From Kribbella sp. CA-293567 (GTDB lineage Bacteria > Actinomycetota > Actinomycetes > Propionibacteriales > Kribbellaceae): a stretch of DNA of 64,000 nt. Shown in pieces: positions 9,083 to 18,551 of this stretch. The first letter of the stretch is position 1. The number at the start of each line of letters is the position of its first letter. The stretch spans positions 1,426,001-1,490,000 of the forward strand of contig NZ_CP114065.1 of assembly GCF_027627575.1 (NCBI RefSeq). Direction: 5' to 3'. Under the pieces are notes generated by a model. The model saw only the letters and a program-made list of their open reading frames with translations, was not told the origin of the DNA and did not search any database. Both the position numbers and the translations under genes were made by a program.

Positions 9083-9430
9083 ATGGATGCTGAGGCGGTG
9101 ACGAAGCTGCTGCTCACCCTGCCGGGGGTCGAGGAGCACGTGGGGTGGGCCGGGCAACCGGCGTTCAAGGTGCGGAAGAAGGGGTTCGTCTACCTGTCGG
9201 CCGACGAGACCTCGGTGATGCTGAAGGCGCTGCGCGAGGAGCAGGAGGCGCTGGTGGCGGAGGCGCCCGAGATCTACACGCCGTCCTGGGCGTCCGGCCG
9301 GTTCGCCTGGCTGGAGGTCAGGCTGGCGGTCGCCGACGAGGAGGAGCTGGCGGAGCTGCTGGTCGAGGCGTGGCGGCTGACCGCGCCCAAGATGCTGATC
9401 GCCCAGCTCGACCGGCCCGGCGGGGGATAG
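9083..9430 (+). CDS. MmcQ/YjbR-family protein
   Basis: This 115-residue protein starts MDAEAVTKLLLTLPGVEEHVGWAG and shows the MmcQ/YjbR pattern: the GxPAFKVRKKGFVYL strand region and the C-terminal LLVEAWRLTAPKML helix. The family has a CyaY-like fold and is usually annotated as DNA-binding, with little direct evidence. The ATG at 9083 sits just after GTCGAGAG; an open frame continues upstream without similarity. Confidence 0.85.
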   Translation: MDAEAVTKLLLTLPGVEEHVGWAGQPAFKVRKKGFVYLSADETSVMLKALREEQEALVAEAPEIYTPSWASGRFAWLEVRLAVADEEELAELLVEAWRLTAPKMLIAQLDRPGGG

Positions 9431-9461
9431 ACGCTCGGGGTCGGCGGCGGGGTCGGTCCGG

Positions 9462-9488
9462 CTTGCACTCGCCGGGGTCGAGTGCTAA
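9462..9488. promoter_or_regulatory. CIRCE operator 1 (HrcA site)
   Basis: CTTGCACTC (9462-9470), a 9-bp spacer and GAGTGCTAA (9480-9488) match the CIRCE consensus TTAGCACTC-N9-GAGTGCTAA with only the left outer bases changed. HrcA binds this element and represses chaperonin genes until heat stress. Confidence 0.93.
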
Positions 9489-9495
9489 TACTTGG

Positions 9496-9522
9496 TTAGC
9501 ACTCGACGGGCGAGAGTGATAA
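9496..9522. promoter_or_regulatory. CIRCE operator 2 (HrcA site)
   Basis: TTAGCACTC (9496-9504), a 9-bp spacer and GAGTGATAA (9514-9522) form a second CIRCE with one mismatch in the right arm. It starts 7 bp after the first element ends, so the two lie 34 bp apart centre to centre, about three helical turns, which would place two HrcA dimers on one face. Confidence 0.93.
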
Positions 9523-9635
9523 CTGCGATCGCCCTGGAGCGTGACCATAGACGGCCTCGATGAGGTGCTGGAAGTAGGGCGGGACGTGACCGCCGTACCG
9601 ATGGCATCGTCCGTCGCGGGCATCCGGCCGGCTGA

Positions 9636-11297
<1,662 letters not shown>

Positions 11298-11326
11298 TCT
11301 CCTAGAAGTTCGTCTGCAAGACACTG

Positions 11327-11360
11327 AAGCTGGCCCCGGGCATCCGCCCGGGGCCAGCTT
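11327..11360 (+). terminator. groEL intrinsic terminator
   Basis: AAGCTGGCCCCGGG (11327-11340) pairs perfectly with CCCGGGGCCAGCTT (11347-11360) around a 6-nt loop, giving a 14-bp GC-rich stem 30 bp after the groEL stop codon. The T-run after it is weak (TTTGTCTG), as is usual in high-GC actinobacteria. Confidence 0.9.
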
Positions 11361-11376
11361 TGTCTGTGCGGCTCCC

Positions 11377-11781
11377 GCCTCGTGGCGCTGGGCGCCACCT
11401 CGGTTTCGGTGGAGATGCTGACGCGATCGACCTGCCGAGTTGTAGTGCCGAGTGGTACTCGCGTTCTGCTGGTTCCGGCCTCGTGGCGCTGGGCGCCACC
11501 TCGGTTTCGGTGGAGATGCTGACGCGATCGACCCGTCGAGTTGTAGCGCCGAGTGGTACTCGCGTTCTGCTGGGTCCGGCCTCGTGGCGCTGGGCGCCAC
11601 CTCGGATTCGGTGGAGATGCTGACGCGATCGACCCCGCCGAGTTGTAGCGCCGAGTGGTACTCGCGTCTCGCTGGGTCCGGCCTCGTGGCGCTGGGCGCC
11701 ACCTCGGATTCGATGGAGATGCTGACGCGATTGGCTCACTGAGTTGTGGGCCCGAGTAGTGCGTTGTTTGTTCTGTGCCTG
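11377..11781. repeat. Four-unit tandem array of about 101 bp, non-coding
   Basis: Units begin at 11377, 11478, 11579 and 11681 (periods 101, 101 and 102 bp); the fourth is diverged in its second half. Each begins GCCTCGTGGCGCTGGGCG and so contains the perfect hairpin GTGGCGC-TGG-GCGCCAC, followed by a conserved stretch around GAGATGCTGACGCGAT. Substitutions are scattered through all frames and one unit is a base longer, so the array is not a coding repeat. There are no unique spacers, so it is not CRISPR. Confidence 0.9.
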
Positions 11782-12237
11782 CACTCGCCGGTGATCTACC
11801 TGGTGTGTTGAGAGACCAACCTGGGCTATCCGGTGTTGTTAGGTGCCGGGTTGCTGTGGCCGGTGTTCGTCTTGGGGTGACGGAGCGGCGAGCGCGACCA
11901 CCGAGTTCCGGATCAGGTTGAGCCGCGTCGGAGGTCCGGGCGCGTCAGCAGCTGGAGCGGAGCCGAGGTGGCGCGTAGCGCCACGAGGCTGAACTGGCGG
12001 CAACCGGCTTGTGGTGTCTGGTGCGGCGTGTCCGCCGAGGTGCCGTTCCACCGTGACGGACAGGCAGCGGTTGGCCAACCGGTGAAAGCTCTTGCGCTGG
12101 TCGGCAACAACAGGGCGAAAGCGGCTTCAGCGTCTGGCGGAGCCGAGGTGGTGGGTAGCGCCACCGGCGAGCCGTGAGTATGAGGTGAGAGAAGGCGGTA
12201 CGGCTGGTACTCAGCCACCGGGAGCGCCGACGGACAG
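11782..12237. other. Gene-free stretch with inverted relatives of the repeat
   Basis: No open frame here has family similarity. At 11963-11989 lies a copy of the repeat core in the opposite orientation, with the stem GTGGCGC (11968-11974) and GCGCCAC (11978-11984) around GTA. A second, more diverged copy lies at 12143-12169 (same CCGAGGTGG opening, AGCGCCACC end). The remainder is unremarkable high-GC sequence. Confidence 0.7.
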
Positions 12238-12759
12238 CTACCTCGGCAGCCCGGCGGCCCTGAGCAAGCGCAGTTGACCGATCTCCGCCGCGTTCTTCAT
12301 CAGTTCGACGTTCACCCAGGCGTACTGGTCCCGGGTGGAGCGGCCGGCTTCCGGAGGCCACGGGAAGACCGCGGGGCGGGCCAGGTGTTCTTCGGGGGTG
12401 TCTTCGAGGATGTGCGACCACTGCTCGCGCAGGGCTCGCATCCAGCCGAGGGTTTTGGCTAGGTCGCCGGGCCACAGGATCGCAGTACGGTCAGGCGGTA
12501 CTGCGCCGCGGGCGTGGGCTGCCGCGGTCGACCACCACCAGCCGATGTGCCAGGTGAGCCAGCCGATCGTCGGGACGGGGATCGGGTCGAGGGGTACGTC
12601 GGACCAGTCGGGGCGCCACTGGCCGACGGCGTCCGGGCGGACCGTCCAGTTCAGCGCGGCCGGCTCCCAGAGCAGGTCGTCGGGGGTCAGCCGCTCGAGG
12701 TGGTACTCGAACAGTGCCCAGGTCAGCTCGAACTGGTTCCGCAACACCGAATCCGTCAC
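12238..12759 (-). CDS. DinB-superfamily protein
   Basis: About 173 residues from the GTG at 12759; a TTG two codons upstream is an alternative start. The opening helix (FELTWALFEYHLERLTPDDLL) and the IGWLTWHIGWWW motif with its histidine, plus a later IGQLRLL helix, fit the DinB/YfiT four-helix bundle. Many members bind a metal and some are thiol-dependent S-transferases; the substrate here is unknown. It faces the acetyltransferase unit in the opposite direction. Confidence 0.8.
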   Translation of the reverse strand: MTDSVLRNQFELTWALFEYHLERLTPDDLLWEPAALNWTVRPDAVGQWRPDWSDVPLDPIPVPTIGWLTWHIGWWWSTAAAHARGAVPPDRTAILWPGDLAKTLGWMRALREQWSHILEDTPEEHLARPAVFPWPPEAGRSTRDQYAWVNVELMKNAAEIGQLRLLRAAGLPR

Positions 12760-12800
12760 CGGCAAATCATCTCAGCCTTCCGTGCCGACCTCGCGGAAGG

Positions 12801-12830
12801 TGGACTACGACCCTGCCGCCCGGCTATTCT
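12801..12830 (+). promoter_or_regulatory. Predicted promoter of the acetyltransferase unit
   Basis: TGGACT (12801-12806) and TATTCT (12825-12830) are separated by 18 bp and resemble sigma-A -35 and -10 boxes. The predicted transcript would begin near 12837, ahead of the 18-codon open frame at 12871. Confidence 0.5.
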
Positions 12831-12870
12831 CGGCGGCAGCGAGAACGACCTCGAGTGGAAGGAGTGACCG

Positions 12871-12927
12871 ATGAAGACCCAAATCTGTACTCCGGCGCTC
12901 CCGGTCCGCTCGCTCAGCTCGCACTGA
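12871..12927 (+). CDS. Possible 18-residue leader peptide
   Basis: An ATG at 12871, six bases after an excellent AAGGAG (12859-12864), opens a short frame, MKTQICTPALPVRSLSSH, ending in TGA at 12925-12927. It lies between a plausible promoter and the GNAT gene, which starts 31 bp later. The last codons overlap a small hairpin (CGCTCAG / CTGAGCG, 12910-12930). The arrangement suggests a translated leader that modulates the downstream gene, but a chance frame cannot be excluded. Confidence 0.4.
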   Translation: MKTQICTPALPVRSLSSH

Positions 12928-12958
12928 GCGGAGCCGCGCGCCTCTTTCTGGAGGATTC

Positions 12959-13894
12959 GTGAAGATCCGCACCACCGTCGAGTCAGATCTCGACACCATC
13001 CACACCCTGATCGCCGAGCAGTCGCTCAACACCGTCACGCGGCAGCGCTGGGACGAGTACCTGGTCAGCGGCGCCTATCGCCATGACTGGACCTGGGTCG
13101 CGGAGGACGACGGCAAGATCATCGCCCTGGCCATCTGGTGGGGCATGGAGCAGTTCGACCACCCGTTCAGCATCGACGGCCTGTACGCCGTACCAGGGGT
13201 CGATCGCGTCGCCGTCTGGACCGACCTGATCCGGCACAGCCTCGCCACTATCCCGGCGGAGGCGGAGGAGCCGGAGTACCACATCTTCCTGCCGAACGGT
13301 TGGCGTGATCAGCCCGACGTGGTCGCGGAGCTCGAGCCGCGACTCGAAGCTGCAGCCGCCGCCGGACTGTCGGCGCTGACCGAGCGGCTGCGTTACGAGT
13401 GGACGCCGTCCGACGGACTCCCGCCACGCTCGACCCGCCTACGCTTCGAGCCGGCCGACGACGAGGCCTTCCTCGAAGCCTTCCGCCGGGTGATCGAGGG
13501 CAGCCTTGACGCCGCCACCTTGCGAGCGGTCGCTCGCGTCGGCGTGGAAGGTTCGGCCAAGGAGGACCTCGAGGTCTACCAGTCGATGCCTGGCGAGCGC
13601 TCGTGGTGGCGCCTCGCCTACGACGTCGCATCGGGCGAGCTGGTCGGCTTCGCGCTGCCCTCCGCCAACAACGGCGGCCCGGTGGTCGGCTACCTCGGCG
13701 TCCTGCCCGAACACCGAGGCCACGGCTACAGCGACGACCTCCTCGCCGAGATCACCCACGTCCTGGTCGAGACCGGCGCCGACCGCATCCGAGCCGACAC
13801 CGACCTGACCAACAAACCGATGACCGCCGCCTTCGAACGCCTCGGCTACCGCAACCACGCAGTACGAATGGTCGCCAGCTACCCGACAAACTGA
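12959..13894 (+). CDS. GNAT-family N-acetyltransferase, two-domain
   Basis: 311 residues from a GTG start. The C-terminal half is a clear GNAT domain: GYLGVLPEHRGHGYSDDLL contains the acetyl-CoA pyrophosphate loop (R-x-x-G-x-G type), followed by RADTDLTNKPMTAAFERLGYR. The N-terminal half (residues 1-130) has a weaker GNAT-like pattern, so the protein looks like a tandem GNAT. The acceptor substrate is unknown. GGAGG lies 6 nt upstream of the start. A convergent terminator at 13916 separates it from the Fic gene. Confidence 0.83.
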   Translation: MKIRTTVESDLDTIHTLIAEQSLNTVTRQRWDEYLVSGAYRHDWTWVAEDDGKIIALAIWWGMEQFDHPFSIDGLYAVPGVDRVAVWTDLIRHSLATIPAEAEEPEYHIFLPNGWRDQPDVVAELEPRLEAAAAAGLSALTERLRYEWTPSDGLPPRSTRLRFEPADDEAFLEAFRRVIEGSLDAATLRAVARVGVEGSAKEDLEVYQSMPGERSWWRLAYDVASGELVGFALPSANNGGPVVGYLGVLPEHRGHGYSDDLLAEITHVLVETGADRIRADTDLTNKPMTAAFERLGYRNHAVRMVASYPTN

Positions 13895-13915
13895 ACGTCC
13901 AGAATCTGAAGGCAA

Positions 13916-13956
13916 AACCGCCTGTGTGCCAGTTCCAGTCAGGCGCACAGGCGGTT
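13916..13956. terminator. Bidirectional terminator between GNAT and Fic genes
   Basis: AACCGCCTGTGTGCC (13916-13930) pairs with GGCGCACAGGCGGTT (13942-13956) with a single G-T wobble. A-rich sequence on the left and the position between convergent stops suit termination in both directions. Confidence 0.8.
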
Positions 13957-14022
13957 GGCCGCGGCGGCTAGATCGTTTCGTGCTGGACCTTCCACCGGTC
14001 GAAGCCTGCAGCCGATCGATGT

Positions 14023-15312
14023 TCAGGAACGGTTCTGGCGATAGGGAACGGCACGTTTGGGTTGTTCCCCTCGGGTGCTCCCGGACTCGGTTGCCGATGC
14101 CCGCTCGTAGTCGGTCAGGATCTGGAAAACCTGAGCGGCTTCGAACAAGCGGTAGCGCTGCTGGCTGCCGACGGGACTGAGGATGCCGGCGCTGACGAAC
14201 GTCTCCACCGCCGTGAAAGCCGCCGACCGACTGGATCCGGTCAGTCTCATGGCATCTTCCGCGGTGATCACAGGATGGCCGATCAGTTCGGGCAGAAGTC
14301 GTTCCGCGGCGCTGCCCTTGCGTGGGCTGAGCGCGGCGCGCCACCCGGTCTCGAGATCGGTCAGACGAGATTGCAAGGCGGCGGCATCCGCGGTGGCCCG
14401 CCGGGTGGCGGACAGGAACAGGTCGAGCCAGTCGCGGAGACCGCTCGATGCCGGCTCGCTACCCGGCGCGCCGACGTACCGGAATCTGGAGAGGCCGTCG
14501 ATATAGGCCGCGGCACGCGTCGCGAGCGCAAGGCTGATGGGTGGGACGAAGTCTTTTGCCAGGCCTCGACGTTTGAGGACGACGTGGATCAGAGCGCGTC
14601 CGGTACGTCCGTTGCCGTCGGCGAAGGGATGAATGGTCTCGAACTGCGCATGGACCAGCCCTGCTTGGATCGTGCCGGGCAGGTCGTCCCGGTTGACGAA
14701 GACGCAGAGGTCTTCGAGGAGAGCTTCGACATGCTCCGGTGGAGGCGGGACGAAGGCGGCCTGGCAAGGGTTGAAATTGCTCCCCCCGATCCAGTTCTGC
14801 TTGGTCCGGATCTGGCCGGCTATCTCCGGTTGGTCCGAGTGCTCCATCAGCGCTCGGTGGATTTCGACCAGATCCCTGACCTCGACCTTGTCGAGCATCG
14901 CGACGGACTGGACGGCGTAGTCCATGGCGTGGACGTTGCCGAGTACGGCGTCGGCGGTCGCGTCCTCGCCCTGTGCCCCGGCTGCCACCTTCGCCTCGTG
15001 CCGCGCCAGCCGACGGCTGTTGACCTGGAGGCCTTCGATCTTGGAGGAGGCAACGGCCTCCGCACGCAACAGAAACCGGGCGAGCTGCTCGAGATGATGC
15101 TCGCCGGGACCTCCGAACGCCGCTAGTGCACGCTCGGTATCGGCGATGTCCGCCGTCAACTCGGCACTGAAATCCAGCGGATGGGCGCTGAGCAGATCAG
15201 GCAGGTACGCCGTGTACTCGCACGGCCGCCGGTACTTGCGCGGGCCGTACGCGTCGGGGTTGCCCTGCCAAATCGCTGTGATCTGCCGACTCAACCTGGA
15301 CCTCTTCCTCAT
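14023..15312 (-). CDS. Fic-family AMP-transferase with C-terminal HTH
   Basis: This 429-residue protein has a Fic core with the full catalytic motif HPFADGNGRTGR (about residues 215-226), so transfer of AMP to a hydroxyl of a target protein is expected. The N-terminal region contains SSKIEG, matching the class II inhibitory motif [S/T]xxxE[G/N] whose glutamate blocks ATP binding. The C-terminal 90 residues look like a winged helix (ITAEDAMRLTGSSRSAAFTAV), as in Fic proteins that bind their own promoter. The ATG at 15312 directly abuts a perfect palindrome with no Shine-Dalgarno, so a leaderless transcript is possible. Targets are unknown. Confidence 0.9.
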   Translation of the reverse strand: MRKRSRLSRQITAIWQGNPDAYGPRKYRRPCEYTAYLPDLLSAHPLDFSAELTADIADTERALAAFGGPGEHHLEQLARFLLRAEAVASSKIEGLQVNSRRLARHEAKVAAGAQGEDATADAVLGNVHAMDYAVQSVAMLDKVEVRDLVEIHRALMEHSDQPEIAGQIRTKQNWIGGSNFNPCQAAFVPPPPEHVEALLEDLCVFVNRDDLPGTIQAGLVHAQFETIHPFADGNGRTGRALIHVVLKRRGLAKDFVPPISLALATRAAAYIDGLSRFRYVGAPGSEPASSGLRDWLDLFLSATRRATADAAALQSRLTDLETGWRAALSPRKGSAAERLLPELIGHPVITAEDAMRLTGSSRSAAFTAVETFVSAGILSPVGSQQRYRLFEAAQVFQILTDYERASATESGSTRGEQPKRAVPYRQNRS

Positions 15313-15365
15313 CTAAGTCCAGGTTGTTTGTCTAACCTGGACTTAGAGAAATACTAGTCCAGGTT
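15293..15365. promoter_or_regulatory. Four-half-site operator at the fic promoter
   Basis: The 9-mer AACCTGGAC and its complement occur four times: 15293-15301, 15317-15325 (inverted), 15334-15342 and 15357-15365 (inverted). The middle pair extends to a perfect 13-bp inverted repeat, CTAAGTCCAGGTT (15313-15325) and AACCTGGACTTAG (15334-15346). On the minus strand TAGTAT (15356-15351) is a candidate -10 box inside the array. The wing-helix tail of Fic makes autoregulation the simplest explanation. Confidence 0.75.
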
Positions 15366-15379
15366 CGACAGGTCGCACG

Positions 15380-16156
15380 TCAGGCCTGGCCGGCTTGTTC
15401 CTCGGGGGTGGACTTGCGGACCACCAGGCGGGTCCAGGCGCCGACGTAGACGCGGTCGTCGGTGTTGAGTTCGCGGCGTTGACCGGCAGGGATGGGGTCT
15501 TCGGGGAGGGGGCCGGAGGAAGGGCCGACGAAGGTGCCGTTGGAGGACTGGAGGTCTTCCACCCACCAGCGCTGGCCGTCGGTGGTCAGCTGGGCCTGAC
15601 GGCGGCTCACGCCGGTGTCTTCGCCGCAGTCGATCTCCGGGGTGATGCCGCGGCTCTTGGACGGGCGCCCGACCAGCACGCTCTTGGCGGTCACGGGGAT
15701 GACTGCCGGCAGTCCCGGGGACGGGCACGGGTCGTCGCTCTGCTGTACCTCGTACCAGTCCGGGTCTACCCAGCGTTCGACCACCCAGTCAGCGACCTCC
15801 TGCGGGGCGGGCGGGACCGGGGGCGGCGTACCGAGGTCGAGGGACGAAGCGGGACGCGGCATGGTGCCGGTGGTGTAGTCGTAGCCGCAGTTTTCGCAGA
15901 ACAGCGCGTCCGGGGCGGCCGGGTCCGAGCAGTTCGGGCAGGCCTGGGTTGCCGGCGCAGGAGGCGCTGCCGGAGCGGAGGCGCCGCCATCGAGAGCAGA
16001 CGAGCCGCCCAGGCCCGACGAAGTACCGGCCGGCGATGCACCGGCGGGTGAGCCGCCTGCGGCCGAAGCGCCGGCGGCCGGGATCGGCAGGCCGCAGACG
16101 TCGCAGTAGTCGGTGGAGACGGACGGGTGCCCGCTCGGACACGTCACTGAGGTCAT
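15380..16156 (-). CDS. FHA-domain protein with two N-terminal zinc ribbons
   Basis: 258 residues. Cysteine pairs at the N-terminus (DYCDVCG, and CPNCS...FCENCG near residues 74-92) form zinc ribbons separated by an Ala/Gly/Pro-rich linker. The C-terminal 100 residues are an FHA fold: VLVGRPS, SRRQAQL, and WWVEDLQSSNGTFVG, which reads phosphothreonine. The usual histidine of the SRxH motif is glutamine here. It is the last gene of the operon and a natural reader for the PknG-type kinase; it lacks the N-terminal ETTS phospho-motif of GarA. Its start overlaps the VWA stop by ATGA. Confidence 0.87.
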   Translation of the reverse strand: MTSVTCPSGHPSVSTDYCDVCGLPIPAAGASAAGGSPAGASPAGTSSGLGGSSALDGGASAPAAPPAPATQACPNCSDPAAPDALFCENCGYDYTTGTMPRPASSLDLGTPPPVPPAPQEVADWVVERWVDPDWYEVQQSDDPCPSPGLPAVIPVTAKSVLVGRPSKSRGITPEIDCGEDTGVSRRQAQLTTDGQRWWVEDLQSSNGTFVGPSSGPLPEDPIPAGQRRELNTDDRVYVGAWTRLVVRKSTPEEQAGQA

Positions 16157-17430
16157 TTCTTCACCCGGGTGGTCTTGGTGGAGGCGGTGTCGAGGGCCAT
16201 CTCGTCGGCCTTCTCGACGGTGCGCTTGAGCCGCACGGTGCCGTTGTCCTGGTCGTCGATGTCGACCACCTTACGGAGCCGGGTGGTGGCCTCCTCGTTG
16301 CCGGTCTGCGCGGCGAGCTGCACCGCGCGGCCGAGCTTGGTGGTCGCGGTCGCGGTGTCGCCGGCGGCCTTCGCGGCGAGGCCCTCCTGGATCGCGTCGG
16401 CCAGTTCGGTCTGCCCGGTGTAGTGGGCGACCTCCGGGCTGATCCGGGTCGTCAGTGCCTCGTCCTCCGACCACAGCGCCCGCACCAGACCCTGCGCGAC
16501 GATGTCGGTGCCGATCGCCAGCTGCACCCGCGCCGCGAGCTGCTCCTGGCCGATTCCCTTGGCCGCGAGCCGGACCGCCACGTGGTAGTCGCGGGACTCG
16601 TCACCCCACGAGCCGGTCGGGTAGGCGCTGGTCAGCGCGTTCACCTCGGTACGCCGGCCCGTGAGGTCGTCCACCGTCGGGGCGACCTGCCGGACGAACA
16701 GCACCTGCGCGCCCTGCGGAGCCCAGACCCGCATCTCGGCCTGCGCGACGCCCTTGCTCATCGCGTTCTGGATGATCTTGGCGAACTCGGCGGCGAGCTG
16801 GTCCTGCGCCGGGATGATGTCGACCGTGCCGAGCAGCGCGGTCGCGATCCGGCGTACCTCGTCGACCTGCCAGGCGACGCCGACGCCGCGGCAGTCGCAC
16901 TGGAACTGGCCGGTGACGGCCTGGATGGTCTGGGTCAGCACCTCCGGCGACTCGTGCTGGTTCTCGCCGTCGGTGAGCAGCAGGGCGTGCTTCTGGGTCA
17001 GCGTCGGCACGGTCGCGAAGACCCGCGAGGCGAGCCGCAGCCAGGTGCCCATCGCGGTTCCGCCGTCGGCGTAGAAGCGCGACACCGCGTCCTTGGCCGC
17101 CTGCCGGGTGAACTGGTCCATCCGCACCATCACCGGCTCCGGCGACGGCGGGAAAGCCAGCTGGGCCCGGTCGTTGCCGGAGATCACCGCGAACCAGACC
17201 CCGTCGAGGATCTGGTCCAGCGCGGTCTGCGCGGCGAACGCCGCCGCCCGCACGCCCTCGGCGCCCATCGAGCCGGAGGTGTCGACGATGATGATCTCGC
17301 CCGCGTCGCCGCTGCCGGACTGGCCGGCCGAGCCCGCGCCGCTGCAGGACACCGTGACGATCGCGTGGACGTCGGTGCCGCCGTCGGGCAGGAACTCGTT
17401 CTGGTACACGGTGGCGGAGAACTCGGCCAT
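16153..17430 (-). CDS. VWA-domain protein, TerY-like
   Basis: This 425-residue protein has a von Willebrand A domain at about residues 40-220 with a complete MIDAS start, DTSGSMG, a later DGGTAMG threonine and LLTDGENQHE. A C-terminal region of mixed strand and helix follows, ending in a Lys/Arg-rich tail. VWA proteins of this kind (TerY) are associated with kinase and PP2C genes in tellurite-type stress loci, where they are thought to scaffold metal-dependent complexes. There is no signal peptide, so it is cytoplasmic. It overlaps the FHA gene by four bases and lies 56 bp after the PP2C gene. Confidence 0.87.
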   Translation of the reverse strand: MAEFSATVYQNEFLPDGGTDVHAIVTVSCSGAGSAGQSGSGDAGEIIIVDTSGSMGAEGVRAAAFAAQTALDQILDGVWFAVISGNDRAQLAFPPSPEPVMVRMDQFTRQAAKDAVSRFYADGGTAMGTWLRLASRVFATVPTLTQKHALLLTDGENQHESPEVLTQTIQAVTGQFQCDCRGVGVAWQVDEVRRIATALLGTVDIIPAQDQLAAEFAKIIQNAMSKGVAQAEMRVWAPQGAQVLFVRQVAPTVDDLTGRRTEVNALTSAYPTGSWGDESRDYHVAVRLAAKGIGQEQLAARVQLAIGTDIVAQGLVRALWSEDEALTTRISPEVAHYTGQTELADAIQEGLAAKAAGDTATATTKLGRAVQLAAQTGNEEATTRLRKVVDIDDQDNGTVRLKRTVEKADEMALDTASTKTTRVKK

Positions 17431-17486
17431 CTCAGGCGTCCTTTCGATGAAGCGACAAGAGCGAAATCAGTAACAAGCGGTGGTGA

Positions 17487-18551
17487 TCAGATCCGGGCGA
17501 GGGCGACGGTGATGTTGTCCTGGCCGCCCTGGGCGTTGGCCCAGTCGACCAGCGCGGAAGCGGTGGCCAGCGGCTCGCCACCGTTGGCCGCAGCGGTCTG
17601 ACGGACCAGGTCAGCCAGCGGTGCCGCCTCGGAACAGTAGTTCCACAGGCCGTCCGAGCAGGCCATCAACCAGCCGGGTCCGCTGACCTTCAGCGTCGTA
17701 GTACGAGGTGTGTGGTCCGGAGCGTCCTTACCCAGCCAGCGGGTGATCGCATGTGCTTGCGGGCCCGTCTCAGCCTCGTGCCGCGGTACGCCGGTCGCGA
17801 TCAGCTCGGCCGCCCAGGAGTCGTCCACAGTCAGCCCGACTGCTTCGGCGTTGTCCGGGAACCAGTACGCGCGACTGTCACCGACCACGCCGGCCACCAG
17901 CAGGTCACCCTCGAGCACAGTGGCCACGAACGTGCAGGAGGCCGGATTCGGGCTGTCCGGCGAAGTGTTCTCCAGTACTGCGTCGCTAGCGGCATCCGCG
18001 GCAGCCTTGAGCCGCGCGATCACCGCACTGTTGCGGGAGGACTCAGTGCCCATCCCTTGTGCGTTGCCGGCGACCAGTACGTCGCGTGCGGCGCGCGCGG
18101 CGGCTAGGCTGGCCACGTCGGAGTCCAGCGAGGAGCTGACCCCGTCGCAGACCACCAGCAGGGCGCGGCTGCCCGGCTCTTGATCGGCAGCGATCGCCAC
18201 GGCGTCCTCGTTACGGCTGTGCCGGATGCCTCGATCGCAGACGGCCGCCACCCAAGGAGCGGGCTGCTCGCTGAAGTGGTCACGCGGCTTGGTCGCCTTC
18301 GTGCCGCAGTTCTCGCAGTATCCGTCGGAGCTGATCGCCCCGCCGCAGGAGCGGCAGGGACCGGGGGCTGCCTCGGCACCGCGCGCCGCGGCGCCCGGGT
18401 GCAGCTCGACCGTCGGCTCGGTGTCGGTGTCGATCGCGGTGGTGCCCGGCGCGCTGGGCGTGAGCTGTGCTCCGCACGCCTCGCAGAAGAGGTCGGCGTC
18501 GGAGATCGGTCCACCGCAGCTGGGGCAGGCCGTCTGGGTCGTACTCGTCAT
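17487..18551 (-). CDS. PP2C-family Ser/Thr phosphatase with zinc ribbons
   Basis: 354 residues from the ATG at 18551, chosen because it gives the ATGA overlap with pknG seen throughout the operon; an ATG four codons earlier is possible. Two zinc ribbons (CPSCG...FCEACG and CRSCG...YCENCG) precede a PP2C catalytic domain with all main metal motifs: DRGIRHSRNEDA, VCDGVSSS, VVGDSRAYW, ACSDGLWNY and GGQDNITVA. It should dephosphorylate Ser/Thr residues, presumably those placed by the adjacent kinase. Confidence 0.92.
   Translation of the reverse strand: MTSTTQTACPSCGGPISDADLFCEACGAQLTPSAPGTTAIDTDTEPTVELHPGAAARGAEAAPGPCRSCGGAISSDGYCENCGTKATKPRDHFSEQPAPWVAAVCDRGIRHSRNEDAVAIAADQEPGSRALLVVCDGVSSSLDSDVASLAAARAARDVLVAGNAQGMGTESSRNSAVIARLKAAADAASDAVLENTSPDSPNPASCTFVATVLEGDLLVAGVVGDSRAYWFPDNAEAVGLTVDDSWAAELIATGVPRHEAETGPQAHAITRWLGKDAPDHTPRTTTLKVSGPGWLMACSDGLWNYCSEAAPLADLVRQTAAANGGEPLATASALVDWANAQGGQDNITVALARI

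Noticed and set aside
11377..11781. CRISPR array
   Set aside because: Units of 101 bp are almost identical throughout, with no unique spacers and no cas genes.
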